Below, piece by piece: positions 44,212 to 53,314 of a stretch of DNA of 64,000 nucleotides. Both the position numbers and the translations under genes were made by a program. The DNA is from Methylovorus menthalis. Lineage in GTDB: Bacteria; Pseudomonadota; Gammaproteobacteria; Burkholderiales; Methylophilaceae. Each line of letters opens with the position of its first letter. Within the stretch, counting starts at the first letter, position 1. The notes below the pieces were generated by a model. The model had not been told where the DNA came from, made no database searches, and worked only from the letters and a program-made list of their open reading frames with translations. The stretch lies in assembly GCF_020523625.1 (NCBI RefSeq), contig NZ_JAJAQH010000001.1, forward strand, positions 1 through 64,000, read 5' to 3'.

Positions 44212-45447
44212 ATGAACACAGCATCCCCCCGCTTTAACCGCAAACTGATATGGCTGGCTCTGGGCGTCGCGCTCATCGGCACGGCAGGCATTGTTTCGCA
44301 CAACAGCCAGGCCGCCCGACCTGCAGCCACCGCTGCTGCCCCCGCCCCGGTGACGGTTGCCACCGTCATTGAAAAATCCGTCATCGAATGGGATGAATTC
44401 TCTGGCCGCGTAGAGGCTGTGGAGTATGTGGAGATACGCCCGCGCGTGACCGGCACCATTGATGTCATTCACTTCCGCGATGGCCAACTGGTGAAAAAGG
44501 ACGACCTGCTGTTCACCATAGACCCACGCCCTTTCCAGGCGGAACTCGCCCGCGCCGAAGCCGACAAGGCCAGTGCCGAGGCGGCACTTGAGCTGGCCCG
44601 CACCGAGCAGGAACGTACCCGCCGCCTGATAGAAGACCGCGCCGTGGCTCAACGTGAACTGGATGAGCGCAACAACACCTATCTGGTGGCCAATGCGCGC
44701 CTGAAAGCCGCCGAAGCCGCCGTGATGACTGCACGCCTCAACCTGCAATACACCGCCATTACCGCACCGGTGAGCGGTCGCGTGTCGCGCGCTGAAATCA
44801 CCGTGGGCAATCTGGTCGGCCCTACTGGCAATTCCCCCGCGTTGACCACGCTGGTGTCCGTATCGCCCATGTATGTGAATTTTGAAGTGGATGAGCAAAC
44901 CTACGGTCGTTATCTGGCCCATGGGGCTGGCAACAACTCCAATAGCGAGCGCATTCCCGTCGCTATTGGCCTTGCCAGCGAAACCGGCTACCCGCATCAA
45001 GGCCAGATCCGCTCGTTCGACAATCGCCTGGATACCGCCTCGGGCACCATCCGTGTGCGTGCCGTGCTGGATAACCAGGATGGCGCGCTGACGCCCGGCA
45101 TGTATGCCCGCGTGCGCACCGGCGGCGGTGGCGAAAAGGCCGCCCTGCTGATTGACGACAAAGCCATCGGCACCGATCAGGACAAGAAATTCGTGATGGT
45201 GGTGGATGCCGACAACAAGGCCAACTATCGCCCGATCAAGATCGGCCCCATGGTGGAAGGCATGCGTATCGTACGTGAAGGCCTGAATGCCGGTGAACGC
45301 ATCATCGTCAACGGCTTGCAGCGCGTACGCCCGAACGATGTTGTGGCGCCCACGCCCGTTGCCGAATCGCCTGCTGCGCCAGCGGCGAAGTCGGCCAGTC
45401 TCGTGCCCGCGCCCACCCGCGCGGCTGCCAAGAAAATCCGCATCTGA
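44212..45447 (+). CDS. RND efflux periplasmic adaptor subunit (MexE/AcrA-type)
   Basis: 411 aa. An N-terminal signal/anchor helix (LIWLALGVALIGTAGIV), no lipobox Cys. Barrel-sandwich hybrid domain with lipoyl halves (VEIRPRVTGTIDVIHFRDGQ and LQYTAITAPVSGRVSRAEIT) around a helical hairpin rich in Glu and Arg (about 95-160), then a beta-barrel. Bridges the pump and outer-membrane channel. Start ATG 44212 with GGGAG site. Confidence 0.93.
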   Translation: MNTASPRFNRKLIWLALGVALIGTAGIVSHNSQAARPAATAAAPAPVTVATVIEKSVIEWDEFSGRVEAVEYVEIRPRVTGTIDVIHFRDGQLVKKDDLLFTIDPRPFQAELARAEADKASAEAALELARTEQERTRRLIEDRAVAQRELDERNNTYLVANARLKAAEAAVMTARLNLQYTAITAPVSGRVSRAEITVGNLVGPTGNSPALTTLVSVSPMYVNFEVDEQTYGRYLAHGAGNNSNSERIPVAIGLASETGYPHQGQIRSFDNRLDTASGTIRVRAVLDNQDGALTPGMYARVRTGGGGEKAALLIDDKAIGTDQDKKFVMVVDADNKANYRPIKIGPMVEGMRIVREGLNAGERIIVNGLQRVRPNDVVAPTPVAESPAAPAAKSASLVPAPTRAAAKKIRI

Positions 45448-45482
45448 GTCGGCACCACTGACCAGTACAGGGAGAATGTAAC

Positions 45483-48400
45483 GTGAATATATCCAGATTT
45501 TTTGTGGACAGGCCGATCTTTGCCGGCGTGCTGTCCGTTCTTATTTTTATCGGCGGCTTGATCTCCATGTTCAACCTGCCGATTTCAGAATACCCCGAAG
45601 TCGTGCCGCCATCCGTCATCGTCAAGGCCCAGTTCCCCGGCGCCAATCCGCAGACCATCGCGGAAACCGTGGCAGCGCCAATTGAAGAGCAGATCAATGG
45701 TGTGGAGGGCATGCTGTACATGGCATCGCAAGCCACCTCTGATGGTCTGATGACGCTGACCATTACCTTCAAGCTCGGCACCTCGCCCGACTTGGCCCAG
45801 CAGCTGGTACAAAACCGCGTCAACCAGGCCTTGCCTCGCTTGCCGGAAGAAGTGCAGCGACTGGGTGTGACCACGGTGAAAAGCTCGCCCGACCTCACCA
45901 TGGTCGTGCATTTGCTGTCGCCCAATGGTCGCTACGACATGACCTACCTGCGCAATTACGCCCTGCTGAACGTGAAAGATAGATTGGCGCGGATTGAAGG
46001 CGTAGGTCAGGTGCAGCTGTTTGGCGCAGGCGATTACTCCATGCGCATCTGGCTGGACCCGCGCAAGGTGGCCGAGCGCAAGCTCACCGCAAATGATGTG
46101 GTCACCGCCATCCGTCAGCAGAATGTGGACGTAGCTGCCGGTGTGATCGGCGCATCCCCATCGCTGCCCGGTACCGATTATCAGATCTCGGTGAATGCGC
46201 GCGGCCGACTCAACACCGAAGAAGAGTTTGAGAATATCGTCATCCGCACCTCGCCCGATGGCGTGGTCACGCGCCTGAGCGATGTGGCGCGCGTTGAGCT
46301 GGGCGCCAGTGAGTATGCCCTGCGCTCGCTGCTGGATAACAAATCGGCTGTTGCCATCCCTATCTTCCAGGCACCTGGCTCCAATGCCCTGCAGATTTCG
46401 GAAAACGTGCGCAAAACCATGGCCGAGCTGCAAGAGGACATGCCCGAAGGTCTTGAATACCACATCGTGTATGACCCCACGCAGTTCGTTCGTGCATCCA
46501 TTCACGCCGTGACCGAAACGCTGCTGATCGCCGTCGGCTTGGTGGTGCTGGTGGTGATTATCTTCCTGCAAACCTGGCGCGCTTCCATCATCCCGTTGCT
46601 CGCGGTGCCGGTGTCGGTCATCGGTACCTTTGCCGTGATGATGGGCCTGGGCTTCTCCATCAATACGCTCAGCCTGTTCGGGCTGGTGCTGGCGATTGGT
46701 ATCGTGGTGGATGATGCCATCGTGGTAGTCGAAAACGTGGAGCGTAATATCGAGCGCGGCCTCTCGGCCAAGGAAGCCACCTATCGCGCCATGCGTGAAG
46801 TGTCTGGCCCGATTGTCGCCATTGCGCTGACGCTGTCTGCGGTATTCGTACCATTGGCATTCGTCAGCGGACTGACCGGCCAGTTCTTCAAGCAGTTTGC
46901 GCTGACCATCGCCATCTCTACCGTGATTTCGGCATTCAACTCGCTGACGCTCTCGCCCGCTCTGGCTTCGTTACTGCTGAAGCGCCATGACGAAAAGAAA
47001 GATGCCTTCCAACGCACAATTGATCGCTTGTTCGGCTGGTTCTTTGTACGCTTCAATCGCGTGTTCCATCGCGGCTCTGAAAAATACGGCAATGGCGTCA
47101 CCGGCGTATTGCGCCACAAGAGCGTCATGCTGGTGCTGTATGGCGCGCTGATCGGCTCCACCATGCTGCTGATTCACCTGGTGCCTACCGGCTTTATTCC
47201 GGCGCAGGACAAGCAATACCTGGTGAGCTTTGCGCAATTGCCCGATGCTGCTTCGCTGGATCGCACCGAAGATGTGATTCGTCAGATGAGCGAGATTGCG
47301 CTCAAGCATCCCGGCGTGGAATCCGCCGTAGCCTTCCCTGGCTTGTCGATCAACGGGTTCACCAACAGCCCCAACTCCGGCATTGTGTTTGCCACGCTGA
47401 AACCGTTTGATGAGCGCAAGGGCGCGGACCAGTCCGGCTTTGCCATTGCCCAGCAGCTGAACCAGCAATATGCCAGCATCCAGGGCGCGTTTATTGCCGT
47501 GTTCCCGCCACCACCGGTACAAGGTCTGGGCACCATAGGCGGCTTCAAGTTCCAGATCCAGGACCGTGGTGCGCTGGGCAATGTGGCGCTCAACGATGCC
47601 CTGCAGGCCTTTATGGAAAAAGCCCGCAAGGCGCCTGAGCTGGCCGGCATGTTCTCCAGCTTCCAGATCAATGTGCCACAACTGTATGCCGATGTAGACC
47701 GCACGCATGCGCAGCAACTCGGCGTTTCCATCCCGGAAGTGTTCGACACGCTGCAGATTTACCTGGGCTCGCTGTACGTCAATGACTTCAACAAGTTTGG
47801 CCGTACCTACCAGGTGCGTGTGCAGGCAGATGCGCCTTTCCGGGCCCATGCGGAAGACATTGGCCTGCTCAAGACCCGCAATGCACAGGGCGACATGGTG
47901 CCATTGGCTTCGGTGCTGAAGATGACGCAAAGCTACGGCCCAGACCGCGCCATGCGTTACAACGGCTTCCCGTCGGCTGACGTGAATGGCGGTGCTGCGC
48001 CAGGCTATAGCACAGGCGAGGCACAGGCCGCGGTGGAACGCATTGCCGCTGAAACCCTGCCACGTGGCATCGGCTTTGAGTGGACGGAACTGACCTATCA
48101 GGAAAAGATTGCCGGCAACACGCTGTTCGTGATCCTGCCACTGTCCATCCTGCTGGTGTTCCTGGTGCTGTCTGCGCAGTATGAGAGCCTGACCTTGCCG
48201 CTGGCGGTGTTATTGATTGTACCCATGGGCCTGCTGTCTGCCATCTTTGGCGTGTGGCTGACCAATGGCGATAACAATATCTTCACCCAGGTGAGTCTGG
48301 TGGTGCTGGTCGGCCTTGCGTGCAAGAACGCCATCCTGATTGTGGAGTTTGCCCGTGAGCTGGAGCTGGAAGGCCGCAAGATTTATGCAGCCGCCATTGA

Positions 48401-48692
48401 AGCCGCCCGCCTGCGCTTGCGCCCCATCCTCATGACCTCCATCGCGTTTATTGCGGGCGTGATACCGCTGGTGGTATCCACTGGCGCGGGCTCGGAAATG
48501 CGCCATGCCATGGGGATAGCCGTGTTTGCCGGGATGATAGGCGTGACCGTATTCGGCCTCTTCCTCACCCCTGTGTTCTACGTACTGATTCGTACCATGG
48601 TGACCAAATGCCAGGACATCGGCCATGCGCATCACGCTGCCGCCCCTGCCATTGAGCCAGCACCCGCATTTGAGAAAGGAAACCAAGAATGA
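45483..48692 (+). CDS. RND efflux inner-membrane transporter (HAE1, MexF/AcrB-type)
   Basis: 1069 aa, the usual length. Starts at GTG 45483 with AGGGAG upstream (NISRFFVDRPIFAGVLSVLI). Twelve helices and two large periplasmic loops; TM4 carries the proton-relay acids in GIVVDDAIVVVENVERN, with a matching Lys in a later helix (VGLACKNAILIVEFA). Exports drugs or toxic organics using the proton gradient. Its stop overlaps the next start by four bases. Confidence 0.96.
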   Translation: MNISRFFVDRPIFAGVLSVLIFIGGLISMFNLPISEYPEVVPPSVIVKAQFPGANPQTIAETVAAPIEEQINGVEGMLYMASQATSDGLMTLTITFKLGTSPDLAQQLVQNRVNQALPRLPEEVQRLGVTTVKSSPDLTMVVHLLSPNGRYDMTYLRNYALLNVKDRLARIEGVGQVQLFGAGDYSMRIWLDPRKVAERKLTANDVVTAIRQQNVDVAAGVIGASPSLPGTDYQISVNARGRLNTEEEFENIVIRTSPDGVVTRLSDVARVELGASEYALRSLLDNKSAVAIPIFQAPGSNALQISENVRKTMAELQEDMPEGLEYHIVYDPTQFVRASIHAVTETLLIAVGLVVLVVIIFLQTWRASIIPLLAVPVSVIGTFAVMMGLGFSINTLSLFGLVLAIGIVVDDAIVVVENVERNIERGLSAKEATYRAMREVSGPIVAIALTLSAVFVPLAFVSGLTGQFFKQFALTIAISTVISAFNSLTLSPALASLLLKRHDEKKDAFQRTIDRLFGWFFVRFNRVFHRGSEKYGNGVTGVLRHKSVMLVLYGALIGSTMLLIHLVPTGFIPAQDKQYLVSFAQLPDAASLDRTEDVIRQMSEIALKHPGVESAVAFPGLSINGFTNSPNSGIVFATLKPFDERKGADQSGFAIAQQLNQQYASIQGAFIAVFPPPPVQGLGTIGGFKFQIQDRGALGNVALNDALQAFMEKARKAPELAGMFSSFQINVPQLYADVDRTHAQQLGVSIPEVFDTLQIYLGSLYVNDFNKFGRTYQVRVQADAPFRAHAEDIGLLKTRNAQGDMVPLASVLKMTQSYGPDRAMRYNGFPSADVNGGAAPGYSTGEAQAAVERIAAETLPRGIGFEWTELTYQEKIAGNTLFVILPLSILLVFLVLSAQYESLTLPLAVLLIVPMGLLSAIFGVWLTNGDNNIFTQVSLVVLVGLACKNAILIVEFARELELEGRKIYAAAIEAARLRLRPILMTSIAFIAGVIPLVVSTGAGSEMRHAMGIAVFAGMIGVTVFGLFLTPVFYVLIRTMVTKCQDIGHAHHAAAPAIEPAPAFEKGNQE

Positions 48693-50110
48693 ACAAGCAC
48701 AGCCTGAAACTCAGCTTGCTGGCGACAGCGCTGGTGCTGGCCGGATGCTCCACCGCCAAGCCGCCGGAGCAGATCAACCTGCAACTGCCCGGCCAGTATC
48801 GCGAAACCGCGCAACTGGATGGTGCCTGGCAAGCAGGCAACCCGGCCGACCACATTGACCGTGGCGCCTGGTGGACGGTGTTTAACGATACCGAGCTGAA
48901 TAATCTGATTGAAGCGGCCACTGAAAGCAGCCCAACGCTGGCCATCGCCCTGGCCCGGGTGAAAGAAGCCCGCGCCAATGCTGGCGTGGTCGATGCTGAC
49001 CGCAAGTTCCAGCTGAATGGCGGCGTGGGCCCCACCCGCCAGCGCGATCCGGATACATCGGCCAATACCGAGTGGCGCGCGCAGGTAAATGCCTCGTATG
49101 AGGTGGACCTGATCGGCCGCCTGTCTGACCAGAGCCGCGCCGCCCGTCTGGATGCGCAAGGCCAGGAGGCCGCCTATCGCTCGGTATTGCTGGCGCTGCA
49201 AGCCGACATTGCCCAGCAATATTTCACGCTGCGCGCACTGGATTCGGAGCTGGAGATTCTGCGCAAGACCATAGACCTGCGTCAGGAAGAGCTGCGCATG
49301 GTGCAACGGCGCTTTGACCTGGGGGATATCGGTGAGCTTGACCTCGCCAAGGCCAAAACCGAGCTGGCCACCGTGCAGGCCGAGCAGGAGTCGGTCGTGC
49401 GCAACCGCGCCCAGCAAGACCACGCGCTCGCCATCCTGCTGGGCAAAACCCCGGCTGAATTCACTCTGGCCGCAGCGCCCTTGCAGCTCAGCGTGGTGCG
49501 GGTGCCGGTTGGCCTGCCATCACAACTGCTGGAGCGTCGCCCGGACATTGCCCAGGCGCAACGGGCGCTCGCCGCCGCCAGCGCCCGCGTGGGTGCTGCC
49601 AAGGCCGCGTTCTTCCCACGGCTGGTGCTCACCGGCACCGGTGGTTACGAGTCGAACGAACTGCATGAACTGTTCAAATGGTCCAGCCGCAGCTGGCTGC
49701 TCGGCCCGCTGGTCGGCACCGCGCTCACGCTGCCCATCCTCGATGGCGGCCGTAACAAGGCCAACCTGTCGCGCGCCGATGCCGTCTATGAACGCGAAGT
49801 TGCCAACTACCGGCAACAAGTGCTCGTCGGCTTTCAGGAAGTGGAAAACAACCTGAGCGGCCTGCGCACGCTGGACCGGCAGATCGACTACCAGCGCCAG
49901 GCCATCGCCTCCGCCAGCATCGCCGAGCGCCTCGCCAACACCCGCTACAAAAACGGCTCTGCCAGTTATTTTGAAGTGATCGACGCGCAACGCACCAGCC
50001 TCTCCGTGCAACGCGCTGAAGTGCAGACCGCCGGGCTCAGGATGCTGACATCCGTGGGCTTGATACGGGCACTGGGTGGGGGATGGTTGGAAGATAAGCC
50101 GCAGTCGTGA
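48689..50110 (+). CDS. Outer-membrane efflux lipoprotein (NodT/OprM-type)
   Basis: 473 aa. Lipobox LVLAGC at residues 16-21 of a signal peptide. Two OEP repeats, about residues 70-260 and 275-465, with the typical LIEAATESSPTLAIALARVK and LLERRPDIAQAQRALAAASA. Completes a tripartite pump with the adaptor and transporter. Coupled to the transporter by ATGA. Confidence 0.95.
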   Translation: MNKHSLKLSLLATALVLAGCSTAKPPEQINLQLPGQYRETAQLDGAWQAGNPADHIDRGAWWTVFNDTELNNLIEAATESSPTLAIALARVKEARANAGVVDADRKFQLNGGVGPTRQRDPDTSANTEWRAQVNASYEVDLIGRLSDQSRAARLDAQGQEAAYRSVLLALQADIAQQYFTLRALDSELEILRKTIDLRQEELRMVQRRFDLGDIGELDLAKAKTELATVQAEQESVVRNRAQQDHALAILLGKTPAEFTLAAAPLQLSVVRVPVGLPSQLLERRPDIAQAQRALAAASARVGAAKAAFFPRLVLTGTGGYESNELHELFKWSSRSWLLGPLVGTALTLPILDGGRNKANLSRADAVYEREVANYRQQVLVGFQEVENNLSGLRTLDRQIDYQRQAIASASIAERLANTRYKNGSASYFEVIDAQRTSLSVQRAEVQTAGLRMLTSVGLIRALGGGWLEDKPQS

Positions 50111-50327
50111 TCTAGTATCCACGAATAATCTGCCGCACAGGATGCCCAGGAACTTCTTATAACGAGTTCTTGGGCATTACTTTATATTTTTCACACTTCT
50201 CTGCAGATCAACTCAATCCAAGCAGACTTGATATGTCAGAATATTTGATTCCAATGTAAGATATTTTGGTACATAGCTGTCATAGAGCAGCATGTCATTC
50301 ATGAAAACATTATTTAAAGGGGAAACT

Positions 50328-50768
50328 GTGAATCACTATCTGCAAAAGGCAGCACTTGCTGCCTTCATTCTTGGCCTAACGGCATGCGCCGGCACTACCC
50401 CTCTACAAAGAGCTCAGCTGTCTTCCTTATCCAGAACGGCAAACTCTACAGAGGTTGACTCTGCCATTGCAAACGCTACCCCCCAGCAACAATTTGAGTT
50501 TCAACAAGAAAATAACCGCTACTACGTCCGTACATTCAATTTGCAGACAGGCACCAGGACTGAAATGATGACGCTCTGCACTCCTGCGTGCATGGTTATT
50601 CCGATGGAAGTTCCTGTATTCGCTGAGTACGCCATTCTTCAAGAACTACCTCAAAAAAATCTGCTTGCTTGGGGTACTTTAGAGGAACTAAGCAAAGATC
50701 CTGATGAGAAGATAAGTGGGTTGATGCCCCGACTGAAAGAGCAATTAGCCGCGCAAACTAAAAAATAA
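50328..50768 (+). CDS. Putative lipoprotein, first of a tandem pair
   Basis: 146 aa from GTG 50328, 5 nt behind AAAGGGG; an ATG at 50292 would add residues in front of the signal peptide. Lipobox LGLTAC at residues 15-20. Contains Cys in MTLCTPACMVI. The C-terminal part (LAWGTLEELSKDPDEKISGL) matches the neighbour's pattern. Function unknown. The 217 bp before it (50111-50327) hold no recognised feature. Confidence 0.7.
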   Translation: MNHYLQKAALAAFILGLTACAGTTPLQRAQLSSLSRTANSTEVDSAIANATPQQQFEFQQENNRYYVRTFNLQTGTRTEMMTLCTPACMVIPMEVPVFAEYAILQELPQKNLLAWGTLEELSKDPDEKISGLMPRLKEQLAAQTKK

Positions 50769-50779
50769 GGGAATCAGCC

Positions 50780-51145
50780 ATGCACTTTTCAAAATTGCGC
50801 TTGCTTGTTGCCGTCATCATCCTGGGATTATGTGGATGCATCGGCCCACAACTTTACCATCAGCAACTCTCCTTTTTGAACAAAGGAATGTCTCCGACAA
50901 CCACGATTGATCAGTTGAAACAATCTCCCAGATACACTCAACTGGTAGACCTCAACGGAAGATCCATACTTTTTCATCAATATTTACTCAACAGTGGCGT
51001 TCAGATAGATCAATATTTTTTGGCTTTTGAAAATAATCAACTGATTTACTGGGGATTTATTACCGAGTTTAGGCGCCAGCCAGATCAAACCCTGAGTGAG
51101 GCGCTAAGCGTTGCTCTGGCGAGGCAAGCCACGGATAAAAAATAA
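50780..51145 (+). CDS. Putative lipoprotein, second of a tandem pair
   Basis: 121 aa. Lipobox LGLCGC near residue 20. The body has QQLSFLNKGMSPTTTIDQL and QLIYWGFITEFRRQPDQTLS, spaced like the preceding gene's QLSSLSRTANSTEVDSAI and LLAWGTLEELSKDPDEKIS, so the two are probably old duplicates. Eleven bp apart. Function unknown. Confidence 0.7.
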   Translation: MHFSKLRLLVAVIILGLCGCIGPQLYHQQLSFLNKGMSPTTTIDQLKQSPRYTQLVDLNGRSILFHQYLLNSGVQIDQYFLAFENNQLIYWGFITEFRRQPDQTLSEALSVALARQATDKK

Positions 51146-51159
51146 GCTGAGTAGCTTTC

Positions 51160-51201
51160 AGGCAATAAAAAAGCCCGCATGCATGCGGGCTTTTTTATTG
51201 C
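51160..51201. terminator. Bidirectional terminator
   Basis: A perfect 42-bp palindrome: GGCAATAAAAAAGCCCGCATG and its complement. It has A and T tracts on both sides and serves the lipoprotein pair and the convergent ssb. Confidence 0.92.
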
Positions 51202-51210
51202 CGTGTTTGC

Positions 51211-51708
51211 TTAGAACGGAATATCGTCATCAAAATCATCAAAGCCTGAACCACCTGCTGGCTTGGATGTAGCGGCTGCTGGCGCCGGACGGGCTTGGGC
51301 TGGGGCGGCAGATTGACGTGGCTGGTACGAAGCGGACTGGTCTTCGTCCATGACTTCGTAGGCGTTGCCGCCGCCGCTGCGGGCGCCGAGCATTTGCATG
51401 CGGTCGGCAACCACTTCGGTGGTCTGGCGTTCGTTGCCTTCTTTATCCTGCCATTTGCGGGTTTGCAAACGGCCTTCGATATACACGCTGGAGCCTTTTT
51501 TCAGGTACTCGCCGGCGATTTCGGCTTGCTTGCCAAACATGGAGATGCGGTGCCACTCGGTGCGCTCCTGTTTCTGACCGTTTTTGTCTTTCCAGCTGTC
51601 GGTGGTGGCAATGCTGAAGGATGCCAGCGCGTCGCCGGATGGCATGTAGCGCATTTCGGGGTCACGCCCCAGATTGCCGACCAGAATGACTTTGTTCACA
51701 GATGCCAT
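51211..51708 (-). CDS. ssb: Single-stranded DNA-binding protein
   Basis: 165 aa. OB fold ([40 protein letters not shown]), a Gln/Pro/Ala-rich linker, and the acidic tip [10 protein letters not shown] that docks replication and repair proteins. Lies 2 bp after the MFS gene stop on the same strand. Confidence 0.97.
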   Translation of the reverse strand: MASVNKVILVGNLGRDPEMRYMPSGDALASFSIATTDSWKDKNGQKQERTEWHRISMFGKQAEIAGEYLKKGSSVYIEGRLQTRKWQDKEGNERQTTEVVADRMQMLGARSGGGNAYEVMDEDQSASYQPRQSAAPAQARPAPAAATSKPAGGSGFDDFDDDIPF

Positions 51709-51710
51709 GG

Positions 51711-53087
51711 TTAATCCCCTATTAATCTTAAAACTTCAGCTTCATCGAATGCGTGTTGCAGATCGACCTTGAGCATGAGCATGCTTTCGTCCGGCAACAC
51801 TACCACTTCGCGCACGCCACTGACGGCGGCCAGGCGGGTGGAAAGCTGCTGCGCATCCGCTGAACTCATATCGCGTAAATGGTACATTTTACTCTTAACT
51901 GCGGGCGGGCTTGTCATACTCAAGGCAAAAATTAACCAAAGGCCCATCAGCACACTACAGAAAATGAAGACCGCGGCAAAGCCATGGTAGTGCGATAAAT
52001 AGCCGCCCATCACACCGCCGAGAAACACCCCGAAGGATTGCGAGGTATTGTAAACACCGATGGCAGTGCCTTTGGATGCAGCAGGCGCAATTTTGGAAAT
52101 GATGGATGGCAGCGTGGCTTCAAGCACGTTAAAGGCAATGAAGTAGAGCGCGAGCGATGCGACGATGCCCCAGAAGTGGCTGATGGAGTTTGCCAGCATG
52201 AGTTGGGCAACCAGCATCAGACCAATGGCGGAAACAAACACTTGCTTGAGCTTGGCGCGTTTCTCGCCATAAATAATGGCGGGGATCATGAGGATAAAGC
52301 CCACCAGCACTACCGGCAGGTAAATCTGCCAATGGTCGTTTTCGCCCATGCCGCTGCTTTGCTTGATGGCAAAGGGGACGACTACAAACATCGCCATCTG
52401 CGCCGCATGCAGGGCAAAAATGCCGTAATTGAGGCGCAGGAGTTGAGGGTTCTTGAGGACATCGCGCAGCTTGGAGGTCGACGCTTCGGCGTCGGAGTGA
52501 AAGCGGCTGACGATAGGGTCAGGCACCATGAATTTCACATCCAGAATCGCCAGCGCGGCAAGCGCACCAGTGAGCAGGAAAATGCCGGGCACGCCTATCC
52601 ACTGGTTAAGCGCGGGCCCCAGCACCAGCGAGGCGGCAAATGTCACGCCTATGGTGCCGCCTATCATCGCCATGGCTTTGGTGCGGTGCTCTTCACGCGT
52701 GAGATCGGCCACCAGGGCAGTAACGGCGGCAGAAACCGCTCCGGCGCCCTGAATCGCACGACCAATAATGACGGTGGTGAGGTCATGCGCAAAGCCTGCC
52801 ACCAGGCTGCCGATGACGAACAGGATCAAGCCGGCATAAATGACTTTTTTGCGGCCGAAGTGGTCAGAGGCCATGCCAAACGGCAGCTGGAATATCGCTT
52901 GCGTCAAACCGTAGGCGCCCAGCGCCAGACCGATCATCAGATGGCTATCGCCCCCAGGCAGGGTTTCGGCATAAATAGCGAAAATCGGCAGGATCAAAAA
53001 CATACCCAGCATGCGCAATCCATAGATGGATGCCAGGCTCATGCTGGCGCGCAACTCCTGAGCGGACATACGTTCATTAGATGACAT
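51711..53087 (-). CDS. YajR-like MFS transporter with C-terminal YAM domain
   Basis: 458 aa. Twelve helices of the major facilitator superfamily; motif A in [20 protein letters not shown] and [16 protein letters not shown] typical of drug:proton antiporters. The last 65 residues ([20 protein letters not shown], then [18 protein letters not shown]) form a ferredoxin-like domain as in E. coli YajR. Substrate unknown. Sits between uvrA and ssb in the common betaproteobacterial order uvrA-MFS-ssb. Confidence 0.9.
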   Translation of the reverse strand: MSSNERMSAQELRASMSLASIYGLRMLGMFLILPIFAIYAETLPGGDSHLMIGLALGAYGLTQAIFQLPFGMASDHFGRKKVIYAGLILFVIGSLVAGFAHDLTTVIIGRAIQGAGAVSAAVTALVADLTREEHRTKAMAMIGGTIGVTFAASLVLGPALNQWIGVPGIFLLTGALAALAILDVKFMVPDPIVSRFHSDAEASTSKLRDVLKNPQLLRLNYGIFALHAAQMAMFVVVPFAIKQSSGMGENDHWQIYLPVVLVGFILMIPAIIYGEKRAKLKQVFVSAIGLMLVAQLMLANSISHFWGIVASLALYFIAFNVLEATLPSIISKIAPAASKGTAIGVYNTSQSFGVFLGGVMGGYLSHYHGFAAVFIFCSVLMGLWLIFALSMTSPPAVKSKMYHLRDMSSADAQQLSTRLAAVSGVREVVVLPDESMLMLKVDLQHAFDEAEVLRLIGD

Positions 53088-53314
53088 GGAAATAGATTGG
53101 GTTGGGACCGAAAATTGCGTATATTAACAGGTTGCCTCCACTCAGCCCTAGATTCACTTGGGCTATTTTGATGGCCGCCGAATATAAGCGCCTGGGGGCA
53201 GACCAGCCAGGCCGAATACATCAACAGCCATGGCCTGCACAAACATTAGTCCACCATTAGGAAAGCCTCTTCGGCTGCGGATTTTCACGGATTTGATTAG
53301 GTGATTGGATTTGC

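Noticed and set aside
53088-53314. LexA (SOS) box before uvrA
   Set aside because: No CTG-N10-CAG sequence in the 227-bp intergenic region on reading it through.
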